The notes beneath the pieces are model-generated. The model searched no databases, was not told the origin of the DNA, and was given only the letters and a program-made list of their open reading frames with translations. The position numbers were made by a program, and so were the translations under genes. Shown here one piece after another: positions 1 to 10,031 of a stretch of DNA of 64,000 nucleotides (positions are counted from its first letter, which is position 1; the number at the start of each line of letters is the position of its first letter). Source of the stretch: Conus ventricosus (lineage: Eukaryota > Mollusca > Gastropoda > Neogastropoda > Conidae); assembly GCA_018398815.1 (NCBI GenBank), contig CM031600.1:55670723-55734722 (forward strand). Direction: 5' to 3'.

Positions 1-37
1 ACAACAAAAACAACAAGAAGATTATGATGATGATGAA

Positions 38-345
38 ACTACTGCTGCTGCTGCTACTACTACTACTACTACTACTGCTGCTGCTGCTACTATCTCTGCT
101 CCTTCTGCTATTACCACAGCAACAACTACTACCCCTACTACTATTACTACTACTGCTGCTACTACTACTATTACTGTTGCTGCCGCTGCTGCTGCTACTA
201 CTACTACTTCAGCTACTACTACTACTGCTGCTGCTGCTGTGCTACTACTACTAGTACTACTACTACTGCTGCTGCTGCTTGTAACATATAACAACAACAC
301 CAATAACAATAATAATGGTAACAATAATAGTACTAATAATGATAA
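38..345. repeat. compound trinucleotide microsatellite
   Basis: Nearly uninterrupted CTA/CTG/ATA-type triplets fill this stretch, passing from CTG/CTA to AAT/AAC near the end. Both strands read open for about 80-100 codons as poly-Leu or poly-Ala/Val/Ser, the expected by-product of a triplet repeat, so I do not call a gene. Confidence 0.9.
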
Positions 346-439
346 TAAGAACAGTACAAAAATACACTATATTATCAGTGTCATTACTACAAGCAGAGGG
401 GCACTGGGGAAAGCGTAGACCTCCCCCATGGTGGCACTG

Positions 440-1262
440 ATGCTACATCCTCCCTTTGATCCAAATTCTGCCTTTGATCCCAATCCTGCCTTTGATCCCA
501 TTCCTTCCTTTGATTCCAATCCTTCCTTTAATCCCAATCCTCCCTTTGATCCCAAAACTTTAATACCAATCCTCCCTTTGATCCCAAAACTTTGATCCCA
601 ATCCCCCCTTTGATCCCAGTCTCCCCTTTGATCCCAGTCTCCCCTTTGATCCCAGTCCTCCCTTTGATCCCAGTCCTCGCTTTGATCCCAATCCCCCGTG
701 TGGGCCAGTCCTACCTTTGGTCCCAATACTTCCTTTGGTTCCAATCCTTCTTTTGGTCCCAATCCTTCTTTTGGTCCCAATCCTTCCTTTGATCCCATTC
801 CTTCAATTGGTCCCAATCCTTCCTTTGGTCCCAATCCTTCCATTGGTCCAATCCTTCCTTTGGTCCCAGCCCTTCCTTTTGTCCCAATCCTTCCTTTGGC
901 ACAAATCCTTCCTTTGGTCCTTGCCCTTCTTTTGGTCAAAATCCTTTCTTTGGTCCCATCCTTCCTTTGGTCCAAATTCTTCCTTTGATCCCAGTCCTCC
1001 CTTTGTTCCCAGTCCTCCCTTTGTTCCCAGTCCTCCCTTTGTCCTCCCTTTGTTCCCAGTCCTCCCTTTGTTCCCAGTCCTCCCTTTGTTCCCAGTCCTC
1101 CCTTTGTCCTCCCTTTGTTCCCAGTCCTCCCTTTGTTCCCAGTCCTCCCTTTGTTCCCAGTCCTCCCTTTGTCCTCCCTTTGTTCCCAGTCCTCCCTTTG
1201 TTCCCAGTCCTCCCTTTGTTCCCAGTCTTCCTTTGTTCCCAGTCCTCCATTTGATCCCAATC
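440..1262. repeat. minisatellite with 18-bp unit and 65-bp higher-order repeat
   Basis: Tandem copies of an 18-bp unit of the form CCTCCCTTTGTTCCCAGT run through the interval. The 5' half is diverged (TTGATCCCAAT and TTGGTCCCAAT variants); the 3' half is almost homogeneous. From about 980 to 1240 it is organised as three 18-bp units plus one 11-bp truncated unit, giving a 65-bp period: the short unit recurs at 1032, 1097 and 1162. Because 18 is a multiple of 3, a 320-codon frame stays open on the - strand (367-1329; repeats of the type EDWEQR and GRTGNK). No promoter, conserved domain or splice evidence supports translation, so it is annotated as a repeat. Confidence 0.9.
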
Positions 1263-1309
1263 TGCCCTGTGGATTGACACTGAACATGTGATAGCTTGGT
1301 CCCTGGGCC

Positions 1310-2108
1310 ATGTTCCGTCTGTTCATCACATTTCGGTTAAACCGGTTCAGTGTTTGTTTGTTTGCTTGCTTGTGTGTTTCTTGTTGTTTGTTTTTCGTTA
1401 TTTTCCTGACATGCGAAGAGACCGACGGACTCGGGATTGATAACGCGATAATGTTACATCGCTTCCCACTACATCAAAGCGCGTTACTGTGTATATGAAT
1501 AAACATGCAGACACAAAACACACGTGCGTGCACGCCTCTTCCTGCCCGCCCCCCTCTTCCCCACCTCCCCTCCTCTTCCTTCCTCTCTGCCTCTCTCCCC
1601 TCTCTTCTCCATCCCTATTCCTCCCCCCCCCACCCCCCCCCCACCCCCTCAGCCACCTTTACACATAAACGCAGGCTCAAGACAGCATGACGATGATTAC
1701 TGAACAGCAGCCGTTGCAACGATTCGTTTCACCCAACATGTTCAACTGCAGTGCGTGTTGGCCGTTTTTCATGTTATGAATTCGTCATTCATTCATCACA
1801 AGGACAAATAATTGCTAGATCATACTGACGCTCTAACTAGCCCCGTAATGTTCGTGTACTGGTGTTTTGGTATACATGTTTCTTTCTGTCTTCTTTTTTT
1901 CACGTCAGTGCACCATTTTACCCCTAGATCACGCCTTTGTCAGTATCCAAACTGACTTTGAGCGCCTCTCCGCTTAGGGTTGTTGGGTTTGTTTGGTTTT
2001 TTTTTTTTTGTTTGTTTTTCAAAGACAAATTATTATCATATCTGTTGGAGTTATTGGAATACTATGCTTGTTTTTGCCTTCCCCATTTCCCCCTCCCCCT
2101 TCACCCCC

Positions 2109-2141
<33 letters not shown>

Positions 2142-2170
2142 ACCCGGCCACCCCGCACCCCCGCAACAAC
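1310..2170. other. non-coding stretch, no gene seen
   Basis: Mixed AT-rich sequence with C/T-rich tracts (1540-1660) and a long C run (about 2109-2141). I see no exon here with flanking splice sites. It is presumably the intron upstream of the first visible receptor exon. Confidence 0.5.
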
Positions 2171-2179
2171 AAAAAAATC

Positions 2180-2245
2180 CTTGTCGGTGTCCGTGCTAAT
2201 GCTTTGATAGCGGTTACAAGATGGTACACCATCTGCTATCCCCAA
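2180..2245 (+). pseudogene. degenerate duplicate of the receptor TM3/ICL2 exon
   Basis: The stretch aligns with the start of the intact exon about 330 bp downstream. It shares TGTCGGTGTC, ATAGCGGT, TGGTAC and the terminal CATCTGCTATCCCC, with a 4-base gap in the middle that breaks the frame. Read in pieces it gives SVSVLML and then IAVTRWYTICYP, against SVSVSVLTLSAIAVERWYAICYP in the intact exon. The conserved Glu of the ERW motif is Thr. No AG with a pyrimidine tract precedes it and similarity fades after the CYP codons. It is best read as a decayed tandem exon duplication; a relic of a paralogous receptor is the alternative. Confidence 0.7.
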
Positions 2246-2499
2246 AATTCCCTAATTTTTGTTATCATGAATGCAAGTTATTATTTAGACATTCTGAAAT
2301 CATCAATATTTCATGCATTCCTTTTGAGAGGGGTTTTTCTTTTTACATCTTCTCCATCTGCTGCTACCCTCCCCTCGTCTTCTTCGTTACCTGCTACCCT
2401 CAGTTTTGTTTTGTTTTGTTTTTGGAATATTTTTTACGAAAACAGGATTATTCTTTTACCTTTTTTTTTTTCTAAGCAGTGTGCGTTTTCTTACCGCAG

Positions 2500-2654
2500 A
2501 ACACGTCTGTGTCGGTGTCTGTGTTGACGTTGAGCGCCATAGCGGTGGAGCGGTGGTACGCCATCTGCTATCCCCTCAGCTTCCGCTCTACCTTGAGCCG
2601 GGCCCGCAACATGATCGTCATCATCTGGATCGCCGCCATGATCATCGCTCTGCG
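2500..2654 (+). CDS. receptor exon: end of TM3, ICL2, TM4
   Basis: The exon is preceded by a T-rich tract and CGCAG and followed by GTAAGG. It reads in one frame from AAC at 2500 for 51 codons plus two bases. The translation runs from TSVSVSVLTLSAIAVERW through YAICYPLSFRSTLSRARN to a hydrophobic TM4 ending IWIAAMIIALR. The ERW triplet replaces the DRY of most class A receptors, as in orexin/allatotropin receptors. The exon ends two bases into a codon while the next visible exon starts at a codon boundary. One missing G at the CGGTAAGG junction would reconcile them; a small unseen exon is the alternative. Confidence 0.88.
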
Positions 2655-2669
2655 GTAAGGTAGAGGTGT

Positions 2670-2671
<2 letters not shown>

Positions 2672-2726
<55 letters not shown>
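2672..2726. repeat. (TG)n microsatellite directly after a splice donor
   Basis: A pure TG run starts 17 bases after the donor GT of the TM4 exon and is followed by an A/G-rich tract to about 2870. Confidence 0.95.
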
Positions 2727-2728
<2 letters not shown>

Positions 2729-2877
2729 GAAAAAGGGGAAAGGAAAAGAATAGAGCTTAGGGGAATGAATATGAACACTAAAAACAAAGTTTAAAAGAAA
2801 AAAGAATGAAAGAAAGAAAAAGGGGGAAGGGCAAAAAAAAAAAAAAAGAAAGAAAGAAAACGGATTCTTACTTAGAC

Positions 2878-3242
2878 CTAGATGCTCCTGCGTCTTGCGA
2901 CGCATGAGGCGGTCAAGGCGCTCCACTGTGCATCGTCCTCAGCCAGTCTGGTAGTGTCACTCCCTCCTTTGCTAGTGTCACTCCCTCCTCTGTCAACGAG
3001 TCTGAGGTCTATCTCCACTGTCTGTCACCAGCTCATCTTGGGTCGTCCTGTTTTTCTCTGGCCTGCTGGGGTCCATTTAATGGCCTGGTTTGGAGTCTTG
3101 AAGAGGGTAATCCCATAACCCAGCCAGTGGAGGTGCCGTCTGCAGATGATGGTTGACACGGGGAGCTGTTTGGACTTCTCTCTGAACTCTCCATTTGGTA
3201 TAAAATCTGACCATTTGATGCGCAAGATCTTTAGTAGGCACT
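2878..3242 (-). mobile_element. LINE 3'-end fragment (same family as 46.1-47.7 kb)
   Basis: Reverse-strand translation gives IKWSDFIPN, then ICRRHLHWLGYGI, then a GQRKTGRPKMSW-type block and a terminal RLMRRKTQEHLG. This is the C-terminal tail found after the reverse transcriptase in many APE-type non-LTR retrotransposons. The same sequence appears on the + strand at about 47350-47710 with scattered substitutions. The fragment is 5'-truncated, as usual for LINE insertions, and sits inside a receptor intron in antisense orientation to the gene. Confidence 0.85.
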
Positions 3243-3344
3243 TAGTGTGAAAACGGATTCACAAACGTTTTTATTCACCGCTACAAAAATAACTCAGAGC
3301 GTTTTTTGCTTGTGTATCCAGAACCGCCTGTCGAGATCATAAAA

Positions 3345-3804
3345 AAATGTCTGCTTCTCTCCTTCAGAAGATAAAGGGGAAAAAAAGAGAGAACTTGTTC
3401 CATCCTTTTAAGAGATAAAGAAAAAAACTGCTTCTCTCCCTTTAGGAGATAAAGAAAAGAAGAAACCTGTTTCTCTTCCTTTAGGAGATAAAGAAAAGAA
3501 AAAAAGATTGCTTCTCTCCCTTTAGGAGATAAAGAAAAGAAGAAATCTGCTTCTCTCCCTTTAGGAGATAAAGAAAAGGAAAAAAAGACATGCTTCTCTC
3601 CCTTTAGGAGATAAAGAAAGAAAAAAGACTGCTTCTCTCCCTTTAGGAGATAAAAGGGAAAAAAGACTGCTTCTCTCCCTTTAGGAGATAAAGAAAAGGG
3701 AAAAAAAACTGCTTCTGTTCCTAAGAGATGAAGAAAAGAAAGAAAAATAAGGTTGCTTCTCTCCCTTTAGGAGATAAAAAAGGGACTGTTTCTCTCCCCT
3801 TCAG
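3345..3804 (+). repeat. tandem array of 3' splice-site-like units (about 11 copies)
   Basis: About eleven units of roughly 37-45 bp each contain a pyrimidine tract ending in an AG, typically CTTCTCTCCCTTTAG, followed by GAGATAAAG and a purine tail. The last unit, CTGTTTCTCTCCCCTTCAG at the 3' end, is the functional acceptor of the exon starting at 3805, and both it and the decoys continue with GAG. The array therefore appears to have grown from the acceptor. Decoy units read into TAG at the following unit in some frames, so use of a decoy would tend to insert a stop. Confidence 0.85.
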
Positions 3805-4027
3805 GAGCTGATCGTGGCCGACACCCACCCGTACCCCTTCCCTCCGCCCTTCACCTCCACCCTGCTGACGTCGTGCAAGCCGTCTTGGGAGCCGTGGAAG
3901 CAGAGCATCTATCAGCTGATCCTGGCCCTGGCCATGTACCTGGCCCCCATGGTGCTCATGATCCTCACCTACACCCACATCGCCCTCGTCCTCTGGATGC
4001 AGGAGATTCCCGGAGACTCCATTCAGG
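3805..4027 (+). CDS. receptor exon: ECL2, TM5, start of ICL3
   Basis: The acceptor is CCCCTTCAG and the donor GTGAGT at 4028. Translation from GAG at 3805 begins ELIVADTHPYPFPPPF, continues through SCKPSWEPW (ECL2, with the Cys expected to bond to TM3) and a TM5 helix around QLILALAMYLAPMVLMIL, and ends EIPGDSIQ plus one base. The Pro in TM5 and the aromatic-rich ECL2 fit neuropeptide receptors of the orexin/allatotropin group. It splices in phase to the exon at 15521, whose first two bases complete a Gly codon. Confidence 0.9.
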
Positions 4028-4123
4028 GTGAGTTGGGGGTAGGGGGAGGGGTGGGGGGAGGAAGAGTGGAAAAGGACGGGAGTTGATGAGACGTGGGGTG
4101 GGGGGAAGGGGGAGGGGGAAGAG

Positions 4124-4690
<567 letters not shown>

Positions 4691-4804
4691 CGTGCACTAA
4701 CCTTCCCTCCCCTCTTCTTCCCTTTCCCCTCTCGTTCATTTCCCCTTTCATTGCCCCTCCTATCCTTATCTTCCTCTCAAAAACAAAAAACAAAAAAAAG
4801 GAAA

Positions 4805-4877
4805 TGGGTCGGAACCCGGAATAGAGCTTGTGACGTTGAACTCTACGATCTGACGCTCTCCCACCTGAGCTGCCAGT
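4805..4877 (-). repeat. tRNA-like SINE head or tRNA relic
   Basis: On the - strand the sequence reads GGCAGCTCAGGTGGGAGAGCG (box A-like, interrupted here only as a description) and, about 30 bases later, GGGTTCCGACCC, which resembles the T arm and box B of a tRNA. It is followed by a T-rich stretch. The acceptor stem does not pair convincingly, so this is more likely the 5' head of a tRNA-derived SINE or a decayed tRNA than a functional tRNA. Confidence 0.45.
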
Positions 4878-4884
4878 AAGCACG

Positions 4885-5720
4885 GTGGGTTTCATCTGTA
4901 GGAATGCCAACGGCGAGGTGCGCTTGACTCGCTTCGAATTCCGACATCGCTCTGCTTCGGACATAGGATCACATTCAAAACGGAAACCAACGCGACTTCT
5001 GGTACAAAATGATCTGTCTCTAAGACAAAGAGTTACCTTGTCAGGTTTGAGGAAGACACGAAGAAAACTGGATTTGTATACAGAGCAAGAAGGCAGACAG
5101 ATAAACAGTCAGACGGACAAGATATTCGCAGATAGTGCGTGTAGTGCTCTGTTTATCAGATTTGTGTCTGACATGTCTGCATGTCTGTCTGGGTTTTTTT
5201 TCTATCTGCCTTCCTGCCTGTTTGTCAGTCTGACGGTCTGTATGTATGTCCTGGGCGCCGTTTCGTCTGTGTGGAAGAAGAAAGTGACAAATCAGAAACT
5301 ATCTCCTCCTGTAAATAAATAAAAAGCCTGGATCCATGCCACTGCATTTCAGGCGGTGCCCTCGCCTCCCGTCTCTACCGCCGCACCTTGTCGTCCTGGC
5401 ATTCTCGGCGTTGTCTGGAACAGGGTTCCTCTCGGTCCCCTCTGTGCAATCCGCCCGACTCTCTTAATTCCCACGTGCAGTCTCTTGGGGGTGGTTCACC
5501 CCTGGTCGGCTGTAAATCCCTTCAACATGGACGTCAACGTTAAAACCCTCAGAGGAACGGGGAAACAGGTCGCCTGTGTTGTCTCTCTGACATTTCAACA
5601 AACGTGCTGATCTGCATTCCTTGGCTCTCCTTCTCTCCACCCCTACCCCCTTCTCTCTTCCGCCCCGGGGCTATCTCCCCTTCCCACCCACCCCACCCCC
5701 ACCATCCCCGTCCTAGTGCT
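4885..5720. other. intron sequence, no gene seen
   Basis: Mixed sequence with short unsupported open frames. None shows a recognisable domain or convincing splice context. It lies in the large receptor intron. Confidence 0.4.
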
Positions 5721-5726
5721 CTCCTA

Positions 5727-5797
5727 GTAAGCTCGGTGGTAACCTAAAGCGCCGCGTTTGCGGTCTGCAGTTTGGAGTTCGAATTCCCCCTGGCACT
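5727..5797 (+). repeat. tRNA-like SINE head (second copy, + strand)
   Basis: AGTAAGCTCGGTGGTAA resembles a degenerate box A, and GAGTTCGAATTCCCCC about 45 bases later resembles box B and a T arm. No intact cloverleaf is evident. Interpreted as the head of a tRNA-derived SINE or a tRNA relic. Confidence 0.4.
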
Positions 5798-5855
5798 CGG
5801 TATAATTACTAAAACTTCTGCATGTGTTATCATTATCGTCGATGGTGGTGCAAGT

Positions 5856-5860
5856 CAGGT

Positions 5861-5924
<64 letters not shown>

Positions 5925-5979
5925 AGGAGTGTGTGAGAAGCCCTCGTCGAGGTAAGACGTGTTTTTGCGGAGCTCTAAC

Positions 5980-6060
<81 letters not shown>

Positions 6061-6274
6061 GTTTCTCTGCTGCTGTCACACCAGCCCGCTAGGTTTAGGG
6101 TTAAGGTTGGGTATGGGCTAGGGAATGAGTCAAGTTATTGGGTGTGGTTAGTTTAGGGTTTGCGTGACCGAATGTATACAGGGGAACAGAGCCACGCTTC
6201 CATTACATTGAAGTGTTTGATAAGTTTCCTCCTCCCTTTCCTCCCGTGACCCCCCACCCCCACCCGCCATTACC

Positions 6275-6332
<58 letters not shown>

Positions 6333-6455
6333 CGTGCGCACGCACGCACGCACGCACGCATACATGTGCACATACATGTGCGCGCACACCACACATTCAC
6401 ACACGCACACACGTACGTGCACACACATACACACACATGCGCGCGCGCGCACACA

Positions 6456-6525
<70 letters not shown>
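5856..6525. repeat. (CT)n and (CA)n microsatellite cluster
   Basis: Pure CT runs at about 5861-5922 and 5976-6058, a CA run at 6276-6330 passing into CGCA repeats, and a CT run at 6458-6523. The unique DNA between them shows no exon. Confidence 0.95.
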
Positions 6526-6529
6526 CTGG

Positions 6530-8380
6530 GATGATTACACCACGTCGTTCATATTCCCTCAGGTGACTGTGGACGTTAAACCTGAAGGTAACCCCACACG
6601 CCCAGAAAGTAACAAAACCATGAAGGAGTTTTTTTCCCCCAGCATATTTTCCTGTCCAGAAGTGGCTTCTCCCCGTGGTTTTCGTAAAACGTTTACCACC
6701 ATCGCGCGTAACAGTTCACGACTGTTTCAAACCACGTCTCGTTTCTCTGGGCTGCCGTCAGATTACTCCTAAACCCATCGATAGTCCTCTTAGAAAGTAG
6801 TTCGGTAACAAATCAGCCCCCGGGCGCATTCTTCTATTATTGCGCAGGGTAAGTAGACGGAAGTGACGCAGACAGGTAAGACAGCCGCACGGCGGAGATC
6901 CCACACAATCCAGTCTTGCACAAGTGTCGCTGGCAGGAAGTTTACTGCTCACTCTGATGAAGTCTTTGGTGTGCCCGTAGTCTATTTACCGGTCCCGAAG
7001 GACGGCCCGTAAACCGCCTATGTTTACGAAGGAACTGCCAAAAGACGAGATGCGCGGATATACGCCGAGTCGAGCGAAGACGGTTCGCAGATGCGTGGTC
7101 AGCTTCCGTTCAAATGTCACGTGGTTCTTATTCGGGCCTTTCCGGTTGTTTGGTAAACACAGTGACTAGAGAGAGAAAGAACGTACTTATCCTGTGGGAT
7201 GCAGGGTCGGATCACTTTGGCTGGGAGGGGGAGGGTTGGGAGAAGGAGGGGGGCTTCCAGTTTCTGTTTGTTGATCTGCTGTTATGGCCAAAAGATGTGG
7301 GCGGCAGAGAGAGGAGGGGGTTGGGTGGGGAGTGTTGAGAAAGTACAGAATATGTCTATCATGTATGTCATTGATTTGAGGGTTTAAACTTAACGTGCGT
7401 TTTATTGTTGCTGTTTTTCCATGTATTCTTTATCTTTGTGTTGAGAAGGGTGGTGAGTTGAGGTTTAAAGATGTATAAAGAAGAAGAAAACGGCAATCTT
7501 ACATCATTTTCATTTTCTGAACATGCATTTTACGGGTGTTTTCCGATATGTGTTTATGAAATGGATGGGATAGAAACAAGAATGGGAAGGGGGGAGGGTG
7601 CGTAAAGAATTTGGTAGACAACTTTCTTTGTTGTCACTCGAAAATAATATATCATGATGACAGCAGGTTTTGCAACGTGTTTCAAACACTATTTGTGAAG
7701 TAAAGGCAATTTTGCGCAGTGTGTAATAAACTGAACCCAGTCATTTCAACAATAATATAACAAATTTAGTTTGAATACGTGAGCCAAACATAAGTTAGTG
7801 TCGTCCAAAGTACCCTGTTACTGTAATGGTATTCTATTTTCTAAGAACATAAAAAGTATTTTTTTTAAAAGACTTATGCATCACAGATAAATAGGCATAA
7901 TTTAATAAATGACTGAATGAGCGTGAATTTTAAGTTTTTTTCTATGGCATTTTTTTCCAAGAAGTTAGCTTCTTGTAGCAAAATGTTTACAGGAGCGAAA
8001 TGTTGCACATGTATACATATTGAAAAAAACAGTGATGCGTTAGCAGTTTTGTTGTAAAATAAGCCACACTAGTAATAAGCCCGATACCGTCATAGATGTA
8101 GCGGATTTGAAAAAAAAAAGAGACTCGTTATGTCTTCCTATTAGAATTCCGATGACCAAAAAAATTGCATCAAAGCTACTGACTCGTGTCTTTTAAAAGT
8201 TTTTTTTTGTTTTGTTTTGTTTTCATGTATGTACCACTCACTATAAATCGTCTTCTTTGGGACTCGTAGGATTTACGGGATGTCAGACATGAACACTTTA
8301 CAGCAGACTCAATGAAAAACCTAGTACAGAGATGTTTTACCTGATGTGATCTTTTAGGTCCAAAAAGAGTTGTGGGTTTT
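6530..8380. other. long intron stretch, no gene seen
   Basis: Ordinary AT-leaning sequence with G-rich patches (7220-7340). I found no recognisable coding segment, tRNA or element end. Confidence 0.5.
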
Positions 8381-8384
8381 TTTG

Positions 8385-8775
8385 CTTTTAATCTGACGTA
8401 AGATGCTATGGAAGAAAGGTTTTCAAGCAATTCAAACGTGCCTTAAACATTATGTTTAAATGTTTCTTAAACACCTGGGTAAGGTTTTGACTTTGACGCT
8501 GTGAGTCCTGAGAGAGATTTTTTTAAAATCTGATCTAAGATTTTAAGGAAGGAAGATTCTCAAGTAATTTTTAATGTGTATTAAAAATTCTGTTTTTAAT
8601 GTTTGTAAACATTTGGGTAAGGTTTTGACTTTGACAATATGAGTTCTGAGAGAGATCTTTTTCTTTAATCTGATCTAAGATTGTATGGAAGAAAGATTTT
8701 AAGCCGTTTTAATGTGTTTCAAAAATTCTGTTTGGATGTTTGTAAGCATTTGGGTAAGGTTTGGACTTTGATGAT
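8385..8775 (+). repeat. diverged tandem repeat, about 139-bp period, three copies
   Basis: The block AATCTGAtcTAAGAT recurs at about 8389, 8527 and 8667, and GGGTAAGGTTTTGACTTTGA recurs at about 8478, 8616 and 8755. Copies differ by many substitutions and small indels, suggesting an old tandem duplication. It is directly followed by the 97-bp repeat. Confidence 0.8.
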
Positions 8776-8974
8776 ATGTCAGCCCTGGTGGTCGGAAGGG
8801 CTGTAAACAGCATGAACTGAATTGAAGTTCAAACAACGTGAAAGAATGTAGAGTGTGTGGTTCGAATGTGGCATGTCTGCCCTGGTGGTCGGAAGGGCTG
8901 TAAACAGCATGAACTGAATTGAAGTTCAAACAACGTGAAAGAATGTGGAGTGTGTGGTTCGAATGTGGCATGTC
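8776..8974 (+). repeat. 97-bp direct tandem duplication
   Basis: GCCCTGGTGGTCGGAAGG starts at 8782 and again at 8879. The two copies are nearly identical, so the duplication is recent. The motif GGTCGGAAGGGCTGTAAACA resembles the retroelement tails at 15.4 and 20.5 kb (GGTCGGCTGGGCTATAAGCA), so the unit probably comes from a related element end. Confidence 0.85.
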
Positions 8975-9079
8975 AGCGCATCGGCTTGAGGGTTAGGGTG
9001 GTGAGTGAGAGCTGCAGCGCAAGTTGAAGTCGAAGATTTCATTACAGATTAATATAAGAATAATGCACCCACTTTTGTG

Positions 9080-9201
9080 TGTGTGTGCGCGCGCGCGCGT
9101 GCGTGCGTGCGTGCGTGTGTGTGTGTGTGTGTGTGTTTGCAGAGGTGCAAGCATGTGTGTTGAATGCGTGCATGCGCGCGTGTGCGTTCGTTTGTTTATT
9201 T

Positions 9202-9247
<46 letters not shown>

Positions 9248-9266
9248 GTGTGTGTGTGTGTGTGGT
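9080..9266. repeat. (GT)n / (GC)n microsatellites
   Basis: GT/GC runs at 9077-9136 and 9203-9266 separated by about 65 bp of unique DNA. Confidence 0.95.
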
Positions 9267-9807
9267 GTGGTCTGAACGTCGATACGGGGCGTTTTCAGAG
9301 GTGGTTTCATCTTTCAAAGAAATTCATTTCAAAATCAGCCAAGTATAATGATTAAAAAGTTCGAGGAAAATAATCTGTTATACTTTTTCTTCTGTTCTTT
9401 AGTTCACAGCTGAGCCTACACATAAGCTACTTCATTTAGCGCTGAAATCTGACCTGTTTATACGCCATGGAGTTAGCTGAACCATTAACAGCTTTCGCTT
9501 TGTGTGTCTTTGTGCACCCCCACCTCCACTTTTTCCTCTCCCCACTTCCCCCTTCCAGCGACGGCCGACCTCCCCGCCTCCCTCTCCCCCACCCCCACTC
9601 GGACAAAGGATAGACCGGGTCAGCTGAAGTGCAATGCCCTTACCCGGAGCACTGTCAGGGTGGATATCATGTTCGGAGCTGGTTTACTCGTCATTCGGTT
9701 TCTTACAATACAGTGAATACCCAGAGCTACGAATTGTTTCGTTTTGTCACTTTGTCGGATGTTTGATGAATTCTTGGTGTTTCTTCATGAAGACAAATGC
9801 GGCACAC

Positions 9808-9842
<35 letters not shown>

Positions 9843-10031
9843 GGGGCGCGAACGGTAGTTTGGCGCGTCAAGACGCACTTTACAGTTCTCTGTAAATTTC
9901 ATCGTCTATGTTGAAGTAAGTGCAGTATTTCTACCCAGATTTGATCACGCAGTGCATGAAGTGTCATGCCATCCGGAGCGTTAGACTTCAGGGTCTCTTG
10001 TGGCTCTTTTCTGCCCATTTTTCTGGCTTAT

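Noticed and set aside
22..340. Open frames of 76-100 codons of poly-Leu or poly-Ala/Val
   Set aside because: Direct translation of a trinucleotide repeat; no start context, splice sites or homology.
6540..6772. + strand frame after a CT tract ending LPSDYS as an exon
   Set aside because: The frame begins in the microsatellite, lacks similarity to any family I know, and the apparent acceptor is just CCTCAG after T-rich DNA.
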